From NCBI GenBank assembly GCA_003225595.1, contig QIAR01000241.1, positions 1-9,146 of the forward strand: DNA of 9,146 nucleotides, in the 5' to 3' direction. The notes under the pieces are model-generated. The model searched no databases. It worked only from the letters and a program-made list of their open reading frames with translations, and had not been told where the DNA came from. Both the position numbers and the translations under genes were made by a program. The DNA is from Acidobacteriota bacterium (GTDB lineage: Bacteria > Acidobacteriota > Terriglobia > Terriglobales > Acidobacteriaceae). This document shows, one piece after another, positions 6,704-9,146 of this stretch (positions are counted from its first letter, which is position 1; each line of letters opens with the position of its first letter).

Positions 6704-7827
6704 TATCTTCGCGCCGCGGGGACCTTCGCCGCAGCTGCTTCTGCGGCGCTCGGCATGGTCGTGAGGCGACTGCCCTGTGGCGGGCTTTGCGTCTGTGCAG
6801 TAGCAGCTTGGGCCGTTGGAGTAGCTGGAGTAAGCCCTAGCTCTTTCCGGACCTCGGCCTCGAGCTTCGCCAGAATATCCTTGTTTTCCTTCAGGAACTG
6901 GCGCGCGTTTTCCCGACCTTGTCCAATACGCTCACCTTTGTAGCTGAACCAGGCGCCAGATTTTTCCACAACTCCGTGACTCGCGGCCAGATCGAGCAGA
7001 TCGCCTTCGCGGGAGATGCCTTCGCCATACAAGATGTCGAACTCCGCCTCGCGGAAGGGAGCCGCTACTTTGTTCTTCACAACTTTTACCTTGGTGCGCG
7101 AGCCGATAACCTGATCGCCTTCCTTGATCGCCGCGATGCGCCGGATATCAATGCGTACTGAGGAATAAAACTTCAACGCGCGGCCGCCCGTGGTAGTTTC
7201 CGGGTTACCGAACATCACGCCAATTTTTTCGCGGATCTGGTTAATAAAGATCAGACAGGTGCGCGACTTGGAGACAATACCGGTCAACTTGCGCAAGGCT
7301 TGCGACATCAGGCGGGCCTGCAGGCCCATATGACTGTCGCCCATTTCGCCGTCGAGTTCGGCCTTGGGGACGAGGGCGGCGACTGAGTCCACGACCAGCA
7401 CGTCAATCGCACCCGAGCGCACCAGCGCCTCGGCGATTTCGAGCGCCTGCTCGCCATAGTCAGGTTGCGATACCAGAAGGTTGTCCACGTCCACGCCGAG
7501 CTTTTTCGCGTAGCCGGGATCGAGCGCGTGTTCCGCGTCCACGAAAGCAGCCATGCCACCGCGCGCCTGAGCTTGGGCGATCACTTGTAGGGCGATGGTG
7601 GTCTTGCCCGATGACTCCGGTCCGAAGATTTCGACCACGCGCCCGCGCGGCACGCCGCCTACGCCCAACGCTGCGTCGAAGGAAATGGCGCCAGTGGAGA
7701 TTACCGCGATGGGGACGATTGCTTCCTTCGACCCCAGCCGCATGATGGAGCCCTTGCCAAACTGCTTTTCGATCTGGGCAAATGCCAGATCAATTGCTTT
7801 AGTACGTTCCGCACGGTCGTCGGCCAT
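6703..7827 (-). CDS. recA: Recombinase RecA
   Basis: This 374-residue RecA is the ATP-dependent DNA strand-exchange protein that drives homologous recombination and, as a filament on single-stranded DNA, triggers LexA self-cleavage in SOS-proficient bacteria. Visible parts are the N-terminal helix with KQFGKGSIMRLG (21-32), Walker A GPESSGKTT (69-77), the catalytic-Glu region VDAEHALDP (Glu99), Walker B VLVVDS (143-148), loop L1 around AELDGEMGDSHMGLQAR (156-172), and loop L2 beginning NQIREKIGVMFGNPETTTGG (from 196), including Gln197. The C-terminal domain ends about residue 332. Residues 333-374 form a low-complexity Ala/Thr/Pro/Gln tail ending AARR; it lacks the acidic cluster of the E. 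coli tail. Length is slightly above the usual 345-355 because of this tail. AAGGAG at 7838-7843 (minus strand) lies 10 bases before the ATG and fixes the start. A likely promoter lies just upstream. There is no intein. Confidence 0.99.
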   Translation of the reverse strand: MADDRAERTKAIDLAFAQIEKQFGKGSIMRLGSKEAIVPIAVISTGAISFDAALGVGGVPRGRVVEIFGPESSGKTTIALQVIAQAQARGGMAAFVDAEHALDPGYAKKLGVDVDNLLVSQPDYGEQALEIAEALVRSGAIDVLVVDSVAALVPKAELDGEMGDSHMGLQARLMSQALRKLTGIVSKSRTCLIFINQIREKIGVMFGNPETTTGGRALKFYSSVRIDIRRIAAIKEGDQVIGSRTKVKVVKNKVAAPFREAEFDILYGEGISREGDLLDLAASHGVVEKSGAWFSYKGERIGQGRENARQFLKENKDILAKLEAEVRKELGLTPATPTAQAATAQTQSPPQGSRLTTMPSAAEAAAAKVPAARR

Positions 7828-7837
7828 TTGGGTGCCG

Positions 7838-7843
7838 CTCCTT
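7838..7843 (-). promoter_or_regulatory. recA ribosome-binding site (AAGGAG)
   Basis: Read on the minus strand, AAGGAG precedes the recA ATG (7827) by 10 bases, a good match at acceptable spacing. Confidence 0.75.
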
Positions 7844-7869
7844 TATGAATGCAAGATGACTTGAGGCGG

Positions 7870-7898
7870 ATTATACATTGGATTTGTGGCGAATAAAA
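7870..7898 (-). promoter_or_regulatory. Probable recA promoter
   Basis: On the minus strand a perfect TATAAT lies at 7875-7870. With a 17-base spacer the -35 position (7898-7893) reads TTTTAT, a poor match to TTGACA, which suggests help from an activator or an upstream element. Transcription would start near 7863, giving a leader of about 35 bases. The -35 region lies inside a direct repeat (7888-7907). Confidence 0.55.
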
Positions 7899-7907
7899 GG
7901 CGAATAA
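7888..7907. repeat. 11-bp-phased direct repeat over the recA -35 region (candidate operator)
   Basis: GGCGAATAA occurs at 7888-7896 and again at 7899-7907, separated by AA, so the copies start 11 bp apart, about one helical turn. On the recA-coding strand each reads TTATTCGCC. The second copy also overlaps a 9-bp palindrome GAATAATTC (7902-7910). Position over the -35 of recA suggests a regulator-binding site; the regulator is unknown. Confidence 0.5.
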
Positions 7908-8021
7908 TTCCCGTATCCTTTTGCAATCTTCCCAAAACTGAACAAACGTCGGTTTCACGCCCCGCGAAACGCGCTGTAGGTGAGGGCACGCCCGGACGCG
8001 AGACGCCGTTCCCCCATCGCT
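7908..8021. other. Rest of the gap between the ThyX-like gene and recA
   Basis: No gene is supported here. A hairpin GTTTC-ACGCCCCGC-GAAAC (7952-7970) has no T-tract on either side, so it is only a weak candidate end for the ThyX-like transcript. GAACAAACGT (7940-7949) resembles one side of the Gram-positive LexA box but lacks a matching second half. Confidence 0.35.
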
Positions 8022-9146
8022 CTATCTTTGTAGCAAATCGACCGGCTCACTTACATCGTGCACGTGAAAATGCTTGGCCAGCGCCGGATATTTTCGGGCT
8101 ACGGCCTCATACATCGCGTATGCCACCCGGCGGTAGGACGTGTGCCCGGCAGGCGTGGTGCGCAGCTCTGAAATGTACACCACTTCGGCGAAGTCCATCT
8201 TGAACAGCGTTCGTTTGCGGAAGCCGAGCGGGATCGCGTAGTGCGATTTTTCCTCGGCTTCTTCCTCCGGACTCTGGGCAAGTTTCTCCACGACCTCGGA
8301 GGCACGGTTCATGGCCGCGTCGTAGCCAGAACGGACACCCGCCGCTTCGAGTTCTTCCGGCGCATCGTACCCGTGCTTCGTCGTGAACCCCTGGCCGATT
8401 TGAATACAGCGTCGGTGCCGGTGCATGTCGCGGAAGCCGCCAATATCCATGAGGATATCGAAGCGGAAATGCTGCCCGACACAGAAGGCGCGGAGCATCT
8501 CGTCGTGTTTGCTGCGGTGGCGCACCCCGAGATCGATGATCTCGCGCCTCATTTTTTCGCCCGCCGCTTCCACTGCCTGCCGGATTTGCCGGTACGAGTA
8601 GTGACAGTGCTCGTAGAGCAGCGTCGTCGCCAACTCCACCTCCAGCGGCTCCTCATCGAGCAGGTCGACCGCCTCGGCCGGCGTGATTGGCGACCTGCCC
8701 ATCAACTCAGCGGCCGCTTGCCGCAGTTCGCGCCTGGTTTCGATCTGGTAGGGATTTGGATCGGCGTACTTCAGTAGTGTTGGCGCTGCGCAGACTTCCC
8801 GTAGCAGTTCCTGTTCCGCCCGCGCTCCTAGCCGCGGGTCCACTGCGCGAATCTCTTCGACCAGCTCTCGTAATGATTGATGATTCATGTTGTAAGCGGG
8901 GGAAGTGGCGGCGCGCTTGAGTAACCCGCCTAAGTTTCGGATCTCCTGGTGTGTGTGGGAGAGCAGGCGGGCCACCTGCGTTTCCAAAGTCCGTGCGTTA
9001 ACGATTTCGCCGAGGGAAGTGTTGGTCGCCAAGGGCAGCAGGTAACGCGAAATGTCAAAAGCCCGTGCCCGCAGCGCGCGTTCGTACGCATCTTGCTTCA
9101 CCTCCGCCGGTTTCGGCGTGATTTCCGCAAGGTAGAGCCACATGCG
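8022..9146 (-). CDS. ThyX-like (FAD-dependent thymidylate synthase family) protein, 5' end beyond the window
   Basis: The frame stays open to the right edge, so the first visible Met (9143) is probably internal and the gene is 5'-truncated by the window. ThyX makes dTMP from dUMP using FAD, NADPH and methylene-tetrahydrofolate. The 373 residues visible from that Met (numbered from it) look like the tail of one ThyX domain plus a complete second, divergent one. Residues 22-75 (ARAFDISRYLLPLAT, then VNARTLETQ) match the conserved C-terminal ThyX block LPLxxxT...NAR. A second domain spans about 152-373: FRFDILMDIGGFRDM-HRHRR (RHR at 242-244) matches the ThyX RHR motif, and HYAIPLGFRKRTLFKMDFAEVVYISELR (301-328, read in two parts) matches the LPL block. 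In the family motif RHRX7S the Ser position is Gly252 here, and the NAR of the second block is replaced by DFA. The second domain may therefore be structural or have changed activity. A long two-domain ThyX is the best reading. Confidence 0.65.
   Translation of the reverse strand, partial: RMWLYLAEITPKPAEVKQDAYERALRARAFDISRYLLPLATNTSLGEIVNARTLETQVARLLSHTHQEIRNLGGLLKRAATSPAYNMNHQSLRELVEEIRAVDPRLGARAEQELLREVCAAPTLLKYADPNPYQIETRRELRQAAAELMGRSPITPAEAVDLLDEEPLEVELATTLLYEHCHYSYRQIRQAVEAAGEKMRREIIDLGVRHRSKHDEMLRAFCVGQHFRFDILMDIGGFRDMHRHRRCIQIGQGFTTKHGYDAPEELEAAGVRSGYDAAMNRASEVVEKLAQSPEEEAEEKSHYAIPLGFRKRTLFKMDFAEVVYISELRTTPAGHTSYRRVAYAMYEAVARKYPALAKHFHVHDVSEPVDLLQR

Noticed and set aside
7952..7970. 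Hairpin GTTTC...GAAAC as an intrinsic terminator of the ThyX-like gene
   Set aside because: The stem is only 5 bp with a 9-base loop and no T-tract follows on the minus strand.
8241..8777. Plus-strand open frame (178 codons) opposite the ThyX-like gene
   Set aside because: The minus strand carries clear ThyX motifs across the same bases; the plus frame has no recognisable domain and no RBS.
1..9146. CRISPR array, tRNA, insertion sequence or phage attachment site
   Set aside because: Reading through both strands I saw no regularly spaced repeats, cloverleaf, transposase or integrase motifs, or terminal inverted repeats.

Overview
The window is a stretch of bacterial chromosome carrying mostly core genes. 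It is moderately GC-rich and has no mobile elements, tRNA or rRNA genes, or CRISPR arrays that I can see. The gene set and protein sequences suggest an Acidobacteriota (Terriglobia/Koribacter-like) bacterium: a DDAH-type amidinohydrolase with a strongly conserved bacterial core, a secreted 'HP-repeat' protein, Mfd, GalU, RecA with an Ala/Pro-rich tail, and a long ThyX-like protein. That assignment is inference from remembered family resemblance, not a database match.

Layout, left to right. Bases 1-168 hold no gene I can support, only a small hairpin just before the first start codon. 169-1053 (+) encodes a dimethylarginine dimethylaminohydrolase/amidinotransferase-fold enzyme with its catalytic Glu, His and Cys in place. 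After a 178-bp gap, 1232-1897 (+) encodes a small exported protein made of two near-identical 60-residue repeats. It starts behind a perfect AGGAGG and is closed by a very strong intrinsic terminator (1907-1941). 2019-5567 (+) is full-length mfd and 5702-6583 (+) is galU, 134 bp apart. A 119-bp convergent gap packed with short perfect hairpins separates galU from recA (6703-7827, -). Upstream of recA is a good -10 box and an 11-bp-phased direct repeat over the -35 region. Beyond that, 8022 to the right edge (-) is the 3' part of a long ThyX-family gene whose 5' end lies outside the window.

How the genes relate. mfd and recA are both DNA-repair genes (transcription-coupled repair; recombination and SOS), and the ThyX family makes dTMP for DNA synthesis, so half the window concerns genome maintenance and precursor supply. 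There is no sign of one operon. galU supplies UDP-glucose for envelope polysaccharides, the repeat protein is exported, and the amidinohydrolase acts on methylated arginine or a related guanidino compound.

No unmistakable new multi-gene system is present. The items most worth a second look are the candidate recA operator (with no canonical LexA box seen), the ThyX-like second domain that has lost several active-site positions, and the nested-repeat secreted protein.
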